Assembly (NCBI GenBank): GCA_002347685.1 | Contig: DDWS01000013.1 | Coordinates: 152,788 to 216,787, forward strand | DNA from: Syntrophaceae bacterium UBA2280 | GTDB taxonomy: Bacteria; Desulfobacterota; Syntrophia; Syntrophales; Smithellaceae | Length of the DNA: 64,000 bases | Direction: 5' to 3' | Shown here: positions 1 to 8,229 of the stretch, piece after piece | How positions within the stretch are numbered: position 1 is the stretch's first letter | Layout of the letters: every line of letters starts with the position of its first letter | Notes under the pieces: generated by a model | The model's database searches: none | Told to the model about the DNA's origin: nothing | What the model saw: only the letters and a program-made list of their open reading frames with translations | Position numbers and translations under genes: made by a program

Positions 1-803
1 AGGGGATCTTCTGCATCCATCCATTCCGGTTCGCAGTTGGCATCGACTTTGGCCATTTCTTCATGGTACCATTTGTCGCGGCCGGCAGTCAGCTCGCACT
101 TGATCTTGTCGCCGACTCTGTTGACCACGATGACGGACTTAATGGAGGGGCAGGACTTCAAAGCGTCGTCGGCAATGGCTTTCTGGGGAACAGCCTTGCT
201 GCCGCGGAAGGTGCCGTCGCAAACCACCAGAACCTTGGCATCGCAGTTGACGATTCTGTCACGGAGTGCATCCGCGCTGAATCCGCCGAAAACGATTCCA
301 TGCACCGCACCAATGCGGGCGCAGGCCAGCGCGGCAACCGCAAGCTGCGGAACCATCGGCATATAAAGAACAACACGGTCGCCCTTGGTCACGCCATTGG
401 CTTTCAGAACATTAGCGAATTTGCAGACTTCTTCGTGCAGCATTTTGTAGGTGATGGCTTTTTCTTCGCCCGGCTCGTTGCCTTCCCACTGAATGGCAAC
501 CTGATTGCCGCGTTTTTCGAGGTGTCTGTCGAGGCAGTTGTAAGAAACATTGAGCTTGGCGCCTTCGAAGAATTTGACATAAATGGGACCTTTTTTAATG
601 TCAAAGTTGTAATCCATGACTTTGTCCCACTTTTTGAACCAGGTCACCTGCTGATCGGCGATGTCCGCCCAGAAGGCTTCCGGTTCTTCCACTGAGCGCT
701 TCCAGAGCTTGTCATACGCATCTCTTCCGCTGACCCAGGCTTTCTTTTTTGCCGCTTCAGGAATCGGATATATTTCCTTTAATTGTACCTTTGCATCCGC
801 CAT
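1..803 (-). CDS. acs: Acetyl-CoA synthetase, N-terminal part (runs off the window)
   Basis: AMP-forming acetate:CoA ligase, which activates acetate to acetyl-CoA through acetyl-AMP in the cytoplasm. About 267 N-terminal residues are visible. They include the family's N-terminal cap (tryptophan-rich stretch around residues 45-60) and the start of the AMP-binding domain, with conserved Acs segments YNCLDRHLE, RIGAVHGIVFGGFSADALRDR and FRGSK. The start at 803 is an ATG ten bases after a perfect AGGAGG (complement of 814-819). The rest of the protein, including the CoA-binding and catalytic lysine regions, lies outside the window. The call is secure by motif pattern; propionyl-CoA synthetase is the nearest alternative. 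Confidence 0.93.
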   Translation of the reverse strand, partial: MADAKVQLKEIYPIPEAAKKKAWVSGRDAYDKLWKRSVEEPEAFWADIADQQVTWFKKWDKVMDYNFDIKKGPIYVKFFEGAKLNVSYNCLDRHLEKRGNQVAIQWEGNEPGEEKAITYKMLHEEVCKFANVLKANGVTKGDRVVLYMPMVPQLAVAALACARIGAVHGIVFGGFSADALRDRIVNCDAKVLVVCDGTFRGSKAVPQKAIADDALKSCPSIKSVIVVNRVGDKIKCELTAGRDKWYHEEMAKVDANCEPEWMDAEDP

Positions 804-1996
804 GTTAAGTGTTCCTCCTAAGTTTTAGTTTTTTATATTTTCAAACGTTTACTCAACGTCTCACCACCTTGAAAAATCCCACCAGAAACCCTGCTGATCC
901 GTATCACAAATCGGGATTGCGCCTGCAAACACGAGCGCTTTGGTACGCTTAAGGTGCAAGCAATGAGCAGCTGACTCACTGAAGAGGAAGTGCGCCACTG
1001 TTTGTGAGCACTTAAAATAACTTTGACCTTAAGCCGCAAAGCGTGTCGGAGAGCCCGCCTGCGCCAATTTCTTTTTTAAAAAAACTGCTTGCCCCTGATA
1101 CGCATCCTGATACGGGGCACGCCAGGAGATGTCATCCTGAAAGCCTTGAATCTCGCTGAATTTACGAACATGGGGTCATAATTTGACCGCAAGTCAATCT
1201 ACCCTTGCGCTCTCACCTACCTTAATATGAACCCCGTGTCAAGAATTATTTGGGTTCGCAAAAGGGCAAAAAAACGCTTTCGGCGCAGAACCGCCAAATA
1301 AATATTATGTTAATAATATCAAAAGCATAGTTATCATTATTTTTTACCACATGTCTTGGTCGCCGTAAATTTTTTTATCCCCTGACGCCTCCGGCGCATC
1401 CATCTCACCGTCGCGCACGCCATATCGGGCAGCATCACCGCTTCGGCCACCTGAAAACTGACCCCTTCGAACGGATTGATCACCTGGCGAACGCCTTGCG
1501 ACGGGAGGTATAGCTTGTCGCGATCTTCGGCTTTGGTGGTCTCACAGCAAAGGTCCGACCCGCCGCGCGGCTCGGTCAGGCATTCCGCCGCAAATGATAA
1601 CAGAAAGCGGCCTGAATCTGTACAAATTTGGCTCTTTATACCGGTAAAAAAACGCCCTTGACTATTATTCATTATTGTGACCAATGATCCGGCAATGCGA
1701 GCGTGTTGTTTTTTTAGAATACAGATCATCTTTATTTAATCAATAAGACGCAACCACCGGACGCGCTTTTTGTTCTGGTGGTTTTTTGTTCACACCGATG
1801 TGCAAACGGTGTTATTGAAAAAGATCATCGCATTGGCGATATCGACAAACCGGGCAAGTGTATCCGTCCGGCAGGTGAGGCATACAAGCCCATCCCTTCA
1901 ACCTTCCTTCTCAACCAGGAGCTGGACGGGGGTGAATTTGATGCTTTGTGGGGCCCCGTCGGGGAATGAAGATTAAAATGATGAAAGGGATAGAAG
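804..1996. other. Long stretch without a convincing gene
   Basis: About 1.2 kb between acs and the RRM gene. A 130-codon open frame lies on the minus strand at 1337-1729. It has no clear ribosome site and no recognisable domain; its C-terminal part vaguely recalls the end of a PilZ domain. I do not call it. The AT-rich tract at 1300-1350 and the hairpin at 1752-1783 are the only structures seen. The end of this stretch is the 5' leader of the RRM gene. Confidence 0.5.
1752..1787 (+). terminator. Hairpin plus T-run, terminator-like
   Basis: AACCACCGGA (1752-1761) pairs with TCTGGTGGTT (1774-1783) with one G-T pair, and a T-run follows. It reads as a forward-strand intrinsic terminator, but no gene ends upstream on that strand. 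It may end a small RNA or act as a leader attenuator for the RRM gene 210 bases downstream. Confidence 0.4.
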
Positions 1997-2350
1997 ATGA
2001 ACAAGAATTTGTATGTCGGCAACCTGTCTTTCAAGGTCACGGATGAAGACCTGAAGGCAAATTTTTCAGAAGCGGGAGAAGTCGCCACAGCGGCGATCAT
2101 CAAGGACAAATTCACCGGGCAGTCCAAGGGATTTGGATTCGTCGAGATGAAAACGGAAGAAGGCGCCACTCAGGCCATTGAGAAATTTCACGGCGGCATG
2201 CTCGACGGCAAAGCCATTACCGTGAATGAAGCCAGACCCAAGAAAGAATTCAGCGCCGGTGGAAACCGCGGCGGTGGAAACCGCAGCGGTGGCGGCGGTG
2301 GCTTTGGCAATCGCAGCGGTGGCGGTGGCGGCGGTCGCGGCAGATACTAG
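1997..2350 (+). CDS. Glycine-rich RRM RNA-binding protein
   Basis: Single RNA-recognition-motif protein of 117 residues. RNP2 is LYVGNL (residues 5-10) and RNP1 is KGFGFVEM (44-51), with the aromatic RNA-stacking residues present. From about residue 88 the tail is almost entirely glycine, arginine, asparagine and serine, ending in GRGRY. Small RRM proteins of this design occur in cyanobacteria and many deltaproteobacteria. They are often cold-induced and thought to act as RNA chaperones; the role here is inferred. The ATG at 1997 follows AAAGGGATAGA. The gene is monocistronic, with a strong terminator 28 bases after the stop. Confidence 0.92.
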   Translation: MNKNLYVGNLSFKVTDEDLKANFSEAGEVATAAIIKDKFTGQSKGFGFVEMKTEEGATQAIEKFHGGMLDGKAITVNEARPKKEFSAGGNRGGGNRSGGGGGFGNRSGGGGGGRGRY

Positions 2351-2377
2351 AACTGACCGCACCATCCCATAACAGCT

Positions 2378-2428
2378 AAAAAAGAGCGGAAGGCTGATCC
2401 ACTCAAACCTTCTGCTCTTTTTTTTATT
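2378..2428 (+). terminator. Intrinsic terminator of the RRM gene
   Basis: An AAAAAAGAGC.GAAGG arm pairs with CCTTC.GCTCTTTTTT around a short loop (about 2378-2393 with 2408-2425). A run of eight T follows on the + strand, and an A-run on the other side makes it potentially bidirectional. Confidence 0.85.
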
Positions 2429-2484
2429 TTATTACTCTGGCGGTTAAATACTTCAATCATTCATTCTACCCTGTGTGTTGGGTC

Positions 2485-2632
2485 TGTCCCTCGCTGGCGG
2501 GGGATTGAGGGGGTGGATGTTTTCATGTTCCTGCAATTGTTATCCAATTTAAGGTTCGAAATCCGTCATCCACCTCCGTCGCTTCGTGACATCTGGCATA
2601 CGCCGGACTGAACCCTCCGCCAGCGGAAGACA
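2485..2632. repeat. Imperfect nested inverted repeat between genes
   Basis: The outer arms (about 2485-2504 and 2613-2632) match at roughly 15 of 20 positions as reverse complements, both built around CGCTGGCGG. An inner pair, GGGGGTGGATG near 2510 and CATCCACCTCC at 2567-2577, matches at 10 of 11. The 450-base gap between the RRM terminator and the DapB-like gene holds nothing else I can name. It could be a decayed miniature mobile element or a folded intergenic repeat. Confidence 0.4.
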
Positions 2633-2799
2633 CGGCAGTGGCAATCACCTCAATATTTAGTTGCCGGAGTAATAATGATCGGTTGAAGTGTTGAGATTCA
2701 TTCCCGCCATGTTGTCCCGGGGCGTTCCGTACAGGGGCAAATCATTTCATTTCGACGACGCAAAGCAGACTCCCGGCATATGCCTTTCCGTGGGGAACA

Positions 2800-3588
2800 C
2801 TAATACACGGGAATATTCCTTTTGAACATGTCCACGATGATATTTTCCATCGAGTACAGGCCGACGGGGGCGCTCACCATCCATTTCGCCGCAAAAATCG
2901 CGCCCTGCCCGAATGCCGCCCTGCTGATGCTTTCATGAACCAGCCGGATGGTCTGATTGGGCAGTCCGAAAATGATTTCGTGCCTGCCCACGATTCCTCC
3001 CACACGAATGGAGTTGACATGTTTGTCTTTGTCCAGGCACAGAGCGTCCGCGATTTTAAAGGCGGTGCCGGATACTTCTTTCTTGCCGCGAAAGTGTTCT
3101 TCCACGATTTCAATATCCGCGTGAGGTGCAATTTTCTGAAGAATCTGCGAGGCCACCAAAAGAAAATTGACACCCAGGGTAATGTTCGGTGAATACAGCA
3201 CGGCCGTCTTTTCAGCGAGCCGTTTTAAGGCGACCAGATCCTTTTCTTTGTATTTTGAAATGGCGGAAATGATCCGAATCCCGAAATCAGCGGCAGATGC
3301 ATAGCATTCATAGGCCCGGGCGCTTGCAAAATCGATGATGATGTCCACAGGATTCTCCTGAAAAAAAGCGCAAGTCACCTCCTCTGCCGAAAAAATCGGG
3401 GCACCGTCCACTTCATGCCCCAAAAGACGGGTGGCATATTTGTGATGATCTTTGTGCGTGCGCCTGACCACCCACTCCAGACTGAACAGCCTTTCTTTGA
3501 AAAACTCATCAGCTATGATCCGGCCTGTTTTACCAAATCCGAAAATCCCTACCCTGATTTTATTCTGATTTTCATCTTTCTTTTTCAT
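2800..3588 (-). CDS. Dihydrodipicolinate reductase-like oxidoreductase
   Basis: A 262-residue protein of the DapB fold. It has an N-terminal Rossmann motif GFGKTGRI (residues 17-24) and a C-terminal segment VEEHFRGKKEVSGTA that corresponds to the DapB signature (E-x-H-H-x-x-K-x-D-A-P-S-G-T-A). The first histidine and the lysine are kept, the second histidine is phenylalanine, and the DAP part is shortened. True DapB reduces tetrahydrodipicolinate precursors in lysine synthesis. The altered signature and the absence of lysine genes nearby leave substrate uncertain. The open frame extends upstream, but the ATG at 3588 has AAGGGG about eight bases before it and begins just ahead of the Rossmann strand. 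Confidence 0.75.
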   Translation of the reverse strand: MKKKDENQNKIRVGIFGFGKTGRIIADEFFKERLFSLEWVVRRTHKDHHKYATRLLGHEVDGAPIFSAEEVTCAFFQENPVDIIIDFASARAYECYASAADFGIRIISAISKYKEKDLVALKRLAEKTAVLYSPNITLGVNFLLVASQILQKIAPHADIEIVEEHFRGKKEVSGTAFKIADALCLDKDKHVNSIRVGGIVGRHEIIFGLPNQTIRLVHESISRAAFGQGAIFAAKWMVSAPVGLYSMENIIVDMFKRNIPVY

Positions 3589-3698
3589 GCGCAAACCCCT
3601 TCGATGTCTTTCCTTACGCAAACGATGAATTGTTGCTGTTGAACTTTTGACACATTTTTGTAAACGTGAAAGACATACGAGGGATCGGCTATCTTTTT

Positions 3699-4496
3699 TT
3701 ATGGAAATGTTATTGCGTCTCTCCCCGATGCCTTCCAGACAACCAGACTTGTCCCTTGAATATTTTTCAACCCAAGTTTCTTTTTGCCTTCGATTTCTTC
3801 CAGCGCACGGGTCACGCCCGGCCAAACGCCATAGTCATGCCAGATAATCGTTCCTGTGTTCTTGATCAGTCGAAACGCTGTTTTCGTATCATTGATGACA
3901 TACTCATGGGCGTGAGAACCGTCAACGAAAACCAAATCACATTTGCCCTCATATGGAGTAAAATCAAATTGCGCGGAATCTCCATAAAGCTTCGTGATCC
4001 GTTCGACTGCATCGGGAAAACGTTGAGCGTTTTTCAAAAATATTTGACCGGAGCCTTCCTTTTCAATGAAATGTCTCTCACCCGGCTCCGTCGCAAAAAG
4101 CGTTTTATTTTTTGCAGGAAGATCCAGGGTTGCAACACGGCAACCGGGCGCGTTTAACGCAAGGTTGAAAGTGGTTCTTCCATCGAAGGTTCCAATTTCA
4201 AAAATCTGCGAACGGGGGGAAAGATGACGCGCGAACCGGCATAGCACACCCAGTTCTGAAAAACGCACACCCCCGTCGTTTTTTCGGGATTCCTGAAAAC
4301 AAATAGGTTTTCTGTGAATAATAGACTTCCATGGCATAACCGGCAAAATTGCCCTCTGCTCATACACATCTTTTTTATTCCTGAGCACGCGCGAAAAATT
4401 ACGTACAGCATCCGTTATTAAAGAGACGGGCAGATAGATTTCCGTGGCATGAAACCCCTGAAAATATCCGGTATTTTTTTTAAGAAAGATCGCCAT
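3699..4496 (-). CDS. Class I SAM-dependent methyltransferase (Methyltransf_24 type)
   Basis: A 265-residue cytoplasmic protein with the SAM-binding motif I EIGTFDG (residues 100-106), an acidic residue after strand 2 (ATLDLPA), and the LVFVDGSHAHEYV segment near 187-199 typical of this subgroup. The substrate is unknown; relatives are often found with sugar or natural-product genes. Its ATG directly abuts the stop codon of the DksA-like gene upstream (TAAATG), so the two are probably translated from one transcript. Confidence 0.82.
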   Translation of the reverse strand: MAIFLKKNTGYFQGFHATEIYLPVSLITDAVRNFSRVLRNKKDVYEQRAILPVMPWKSIIHRKPICFQESRKNDGGVRFSELGVLCRFARHLSPRSQIFEIGTFDGRTTFNLALNAPGCRVATLDLPAKNKTLFATEPGERHFIEKEGSGQIFLKNAQRFPDAVERITKLYGDSAQFDFTPYEGKCDLVFVDGSHAHEYVINDTKTAFRLIKNTGTIIWHDYGVWPGVTRALEEIEGKKKLGLKNIQGTSLVVWKASGRDAITFP

Positions 4497-4838
4497 TTAC
4501 TTCCTTTTTGCGCACTCCAGGCAGCGCGTACTGGTAGGGTCCGCCTCCAGACGGCGCAAGTCCATGTCCTCGCCGCAGACAAAACAATAGCCATATTCAT
4601 CGGATTCGATCCGTCTAAGCGCGCCTTCAACGGCGGATAATTGAGCCTGTCTTCGTCTGGCGGAAGCAAGCGACATCTGCTGCGCCTGAATCGCATCCAC
4701 ACGCGAAACCCATCCGATGGCTGACTGATCCAGTTCAACAGGTTTTGTCGATTCCCTGGACAAATCGTCAACTTCCTGAAGCTCCAGTCGAAGCTGAAGC
4801 AGTCTTTCTTTCAAGTGTTCTTGTTCTTCCTTGTTCAT
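4497..4838 (-). CDS. DksA/TraR-family zinc-finger protein
   Basis: A 113-residue protein with a charged N-terminal coiled coil (EEQEHLKERLLQLRLELQEV) and a C-terminal four-cysteine zinc finger, CFVC...CLEC, as in TraR/DksA proteins that bind the RNA polymerase secondary channel. It lacks the DxxDxA tip of true DksA, so it is a family member of unknown target. The start is uncertain. I choose ATG 4838 (MNKEEQ) because the upstream 23 residues look unconserved, but an ATG at 4907 has its own AGGA just upstream. It is co-transcribed with the following methyltransferase. Confidence 0.82.
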   Translation of the reverse strand: MNKEEQEHLKERLLQLRLELQEVDDLSRESTKPVELDQSAIGWVSRVDAIQAQQMSLASARRRQAQLSAVEGALRRIESDEYGYCFVCGEDMDLRRLEADPTSTRCLECAKRK

Positions 4839-5139
4839 ACGTCTATTTAACCGGTTTCTTCGCCTGTAGGCTGTTTTCAGATACGTTTGAAAAACAAGAT
4901 GGAACATTTTTCCTGAAAGCAGAACTATAACTATACGTTTTCCGTCTTAATATATCTGCATTATTTCATTTATGGATTAGCGCCGGAACTTGCTAAAGCG
5001 CGAAGCCTGATACTTAAGGCATCCTGATTAACGCCGACTTCCGGTAAATTTTATACAGAAAGTCAGACTGGATGTCAATTTTAAAAGTTCGCCTCATCCC
5101 GGTCTGGCTAAATACAAAATCTGGTGATAAAGATAATGT

Positions 5140-5799
5140 ATGCTGCTACTCGAAACAACATCGACAAAAGTCGCCGGGCAAATTTGCCCCTTGTGCGAAC
5201 ATCGCGCCAATCCGGTGGAAGCGGATGAGCTCTTTGAGTGCGATACCTGCCGGGGCATCTTCCGATTCCACGAATTTCATTTGTCGCCCGAGCGGGAAAA
5301 GGAAAGGTATCTCGAACATAACAACGACGTGCATGACGCCGGATACCGGCAATTCGTCTTTCCCATCACGAATGCAATTCTCAAAACTTATGACCGGCAA
5401 GCTATCGGTCTGGATTTCGGCGCGGGTACCGGTCCCGTTATTTCCGAAGTGCTTCAAGAAAAAGGCTATCGTGTTGTGCAATATGACCCGTTCTTTTTTC
5501 CTGATAGCCGGCTGCTCAATGCAACCTATGATTACATCGTCTGCTGCGAAGTGATCGAACATTTTTCCAATCCCGCAAGGGAATTTGCGTTATTGAAAAG
5601 GCTTTTGAAACCCGGCGGCCGATTGTATTGCATGACACATCTTTATGATGAAACCATTTCCTTCAGCAACTGGTATTATAAGAAGGATCCGTCGCACGTC
5701 TTTTTTTACCGCGCCGAAACCCTGACGTGGATAGCGCAAGCGTTCGGGTATTCAAGCGTCAATATTCAAAACCGACTGGTCGTATTTCAAAATGACTGA
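5140..5799 (+). CDS. Class I methyltransferase with N-terminal zinc ribbon
   Basis: A 219-residue protein. A CPLC...CDTC zinc ribbon (cysteines 16, 19, 34, 37) is followed by a SAM-dependent methyltransferase domain with motif I DFGAGTG (92-98) and a late CEVIEHF motif, then LLKPGGRLYCMT. This is the Methyltransf_23 layout. The substrate is unknown. The ATG has only a weak ribosome site. The gene stands alone, divergent from the DksA-like gene. Confidence 0.82.
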   Translation: MLLLETTSTKVAGQICPLCEHRANPVEADELFECDTCRGIFRFHEFHLSPEREKERYLEHNNDVHDAGYRQFVFPITNAILKTYDRQAIGLDFGAGTGPVISEVLQEKGYRVVQYDPFFFPDSRLLNATYDYIVCCEVIEHFSNPAREFALLKRLLKPGGRLYCMTHLYDETISFSNWYYKKDPSHVFFYRAETLTWIAQAFGYSSVNIQNRLVVFQND

Positions 5800-5913
5800 G
5801 CATTGCTCAATAGGCCGCCTGCGCAAAACCTATTCAAAAAAACACAGATCGTCTCGTCGCACACAAGAACGGATCTGTACCCTGTTTCATGCAGCAGTTA
5901 AGAAAGGAGCCTT

Positions 5914-6705
5914 ATGTATCTGTTCGATTCCGATACCCGGTTAACCGATTTAAAAAATTCCCGTTTCGGCTGCGTCATCTCCGATAACTGGTCCGTCAAC
6001 GGCAATCCCAATGGCGGCTATCTCATGGCAATGATGGCCGGCGCGATGCTGCGTGCAAGTGATCAGCATAAAACCCCTGTGGTGACCGCGAATTATCTGT
6101 CCCGATGCGTCCCGGGCGAGGCGGAAATCCAGGTTTCCGAAATGGCCCGATCGCGCCAATTTACTCGTTTCGAGGCCAGACTCTTCCAGCAGGGTATAGA
6201 GAAAATCCGGGCTTTGGGCACCTTCTTATCCAGCAACGATTCTTGTGTTGTCGAGCGTTACGAAGCAGGGCCCCCGGAGCTTGCGCACCCCGACAAGTGC
6301 GTGCCCGTGCCGCGAATGAATGGATACAGCCTTTTTGATCAACTCGATCTTCGGTTGGATCCGTCCTGCGCCGGTTGGATGATGGGAGGCCCCTTAGCGG
6401 AAATATCACAAAACAAGGGCTATTTATCCTTTCGGGACGGCCGCCCCATCGATCTTTGCTCCCTTTTTCTGATCATCGACGCCATGCCGCCTGCCGTAAT
6501 GGCCACTCAGGGCGTGACGGCCTGGGTGCCGACCATTGAGCTTTCCGTCAATATCCGGAATCTGCCAAAGACCAATCGGCTCAAATGCAGTCTTCGAAGC
6601 CGGTTTATGACCTGTGGACTGCTGGAGGCAGACGGAGAAGTCTGGGATGAAGAAGGCAATCTCGCGGCCATTTCACGCCAGATTGCCCAGTTTAAAAAGT
6701 TGTGA
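5914..6705 (+). CDS. Acyl-CoA thioesterase-like, double hot-dog protein
   Basis: A 263-residue protein resembling the TesB-like 4HBT_3 family, with two hot-dog folds in one chain. The N-terminal half has the NWSVNGNPNGGYLMAMMAGA segment, where the GG-Y helix packs in the fold. The C-terminal half has WVPTIELSVNIRN. Members hydrolyse acyl-CoA thioesters, but the chain-length preference cannot be read. The start is supported by AGAAAGGAG seven bases upstream. It stands convergent with the downstream aminotransferase. Confidence 0.75.
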   Translation: MYLFDSDTRLTDLKNSRFGCVISDNWSVNGNPNGGYLMAMMAGAMLRASDQHKTPVVTANYLSRCVPGEAEIQVSEMARSRQFTRFEARLFQQGIEKIRALGTFLSSNDSCVVERYEAGPPELAHPDKCVPVPRMNGYSLFDQLDLRLDPSCAGWMMGGPLAEISQNKGYLSFRDGRPIDLCSLFLIIDAMPPAVMATQGVTAWVPTIELSVNIRNLPKTNRLKCSLRSRFMTCGLLEADGEVWDEEGNLAAISRQIAQFKKL

Positions 6706-6755
6706 GGTTGTGCCCGTCCCGGTCTTGTATCGCCATACCGGGTGGAAGCCGAAAA

Positions 6756-8060
6756 CTACTTGCTGGAATTAATATACTCGGTAATCTTTGACGCGATGGT
6801 TTTAACAACGTGCTCGAATTCGTCGACATCCTTGTCCAGAAGCGTCATGCGGAAACCCGGCAGCGGCGAGAAAAACGACGTCAGCGGCACCACGCAAATG
6901 CCGGTGGCCGCCAGCAGGTAGTAAACAAACCGCTTGTCGTATTCGATGGTGCCTTTCGTCAGGTCTTCCACATATTTTTTGATCTCCGGCTGTTCAATCT
7001 GCAGGTGCTGGCGTTCATTGAGAACCGACTCATTGAAGATGACCGTGTTGTAAAACGCGCCGTTGGTCTTGTTGGCAATCAGGAAGGGAACATCCTTCAA
7101 AATGCCATAGGCGATCGCGGAGAGCTTTTCGTAGTGATCCGTACGCTGGCGCAGATAATTCTTGTATTCCGGATGCTGCATGATCCGGGGGAGCGCCATT
7201 TGCGGAAGCGTGGTGGAGCAGACTTCCGACATCTTCTGGTGCAAAATGGTGTTGATGAAACGCGCAAAGATCGGGTCCTTGTCCGCGTTATACACTTCCA
7301 TCCAGCCGCAGCGCGCACCCGGCCATGGGGCTTCTTTGGAGATACTCTTCATGGCGATCGCGGGGACATCGCCGATAATATCGCCAAGCGGCACGGTTGT
7401 TTTTCCGTTATAGACAATGTTGATATACGTTTCATCGGAAATCACAAAAAGGTCGTTTTCCTTCGCAATCCGCACCACATTCTGGAGCGCTTCGAGAGGA
7501 TACACAAATCCGGTGGGGTTGTCGGGATTGATGATCAAAATGCCGACAATCGCCTTGTGGCTTTTGACTTTCTGCTCGAGTTCCCTCAAGTCCGGATGCC
7601 AGTTGTTGTAAGGATTCATCCGGTATGTGTTGGACGGAAAGGAGGCATGGAGCACTTCCGCCATAAAATGCGTGGAATACGTGGGCTCCGGCATGATCAT
7701 GCGGGCATCCACCTGGATGGAACTGTAGGCGCGGGCAATCGCGTCGCCCAGCCCGTTGAAGAAAATGACGTCTTCGGGGGTAATCTGGATTTTGCCCCGC
7801 GCATTGACGCCCTCGGCGATAAACGCCCGCGTGCTGTCGATGCCCTTGGTGGGTGAATACGCGTAGGAGCTATCATCTTTCAAAATATCGATGAGGACCT
7901 CTTTCATCCAGTCGGGAATTTTTTCGCCTTTTTGAACCGGGTCGCCGATGTTTTCCCAGATGATCTTCACGCCGTATTCCTGAAGCTTCTTGGCAATCAG
8001 CACGATATTGCGGATCTCGTAGGTCAGCCCGCTGCCGCCGCGGGAAATTTCAAAACGCAT
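6756..8060 (-). CDS. Pyridoxal-phosphate aminotransferase, class I/II
   Basis: A 434-residue fold-type I aminotransferase. The PLP-lysine lies in SISKEAPWPGARCGW (S-x-S-K...PG-R). Other family marks are NPDNPTG (arginine/asparagine pocket), ISDETYINIVY (aspartate and tyrosine contacting PLP) and GFRMTLL near the C-terminus. Such enzymes use alanine, aspartate or aromatic amino acids; the exact substrate is not readable. The length is slightly above the usual 390-400. Start ATG 8060 follows AAGGAG. It is divergent from the S1-domain gene. Confidence 0.85.
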   Translation of the reverse strand: MRFEISRGGSGLTYEIRNIVLIAKKLQEYGVKIIWENIGDPVQKGEKIPDWMKEVLIDILKDDSSYAYSPTKGIDSTRAFIAEGVNARGKIQITPEDVIFFNGLGDAIARAYSSIQVDARMIMPEPTYSTHFMAEVLHASFPSNTYRMNPYNNWHPDLRELEQKVKSHKAIVGILIINPDNPTGFVYPLEALQNVVRIAKENDLFVISDETYINIVYNGKTTVPLGDIIGDVPAIAMKSISKEAPWPGARCGWMEVYNADKDPIFARFINTILHQKMSEVCSTTLPQMALPRIMQHPEYKNYLRQRTDHYEKLSAIAYGILKDVPFLIANKTNGAFYNTVIFNESVLNERQHLQIEQPEIKKYVEDLTKGTIEYDKRFVYYLLAATGICVVPLTSFFSPLPGFRMTLLDKDVDEFEHVVKTIASKITEYINSSK

Positions 8061-8229
8061 AAGTCACCAAACTCCTTGAATATTCTTTCAACGGTCATAA
8101 TATATATTCTATAATTAATCCAGACATTTTTCATTTTCGCAGGGGATCACACTCATTTTTTTCTGAAGGACAAAAAATCCTTTTCATGATAGATTAGTAA
8201 TTATCTGAAACACTAAAGGACATAATCTA

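Noticed and set aside
1337..1729. 130-codon open frame on the minus strand
   Set aside because: No good ribosome site and no domain beyond a vague PilZ-like tail; composition is not gene-like.
2541..2580. T-loop-like GGTTCGAAATCC suggesting a tRNA
   Set aside because: One base too long for a T-loop, and no acceptor or anticodon arms fit around it.
6810..7856. 348-codon open frame opposite the aminotransferase gene
   Set aside because: It is antisense to a convincingly assigned enzyme; its sequence shows no domain and follows from codon bias of the true gene.
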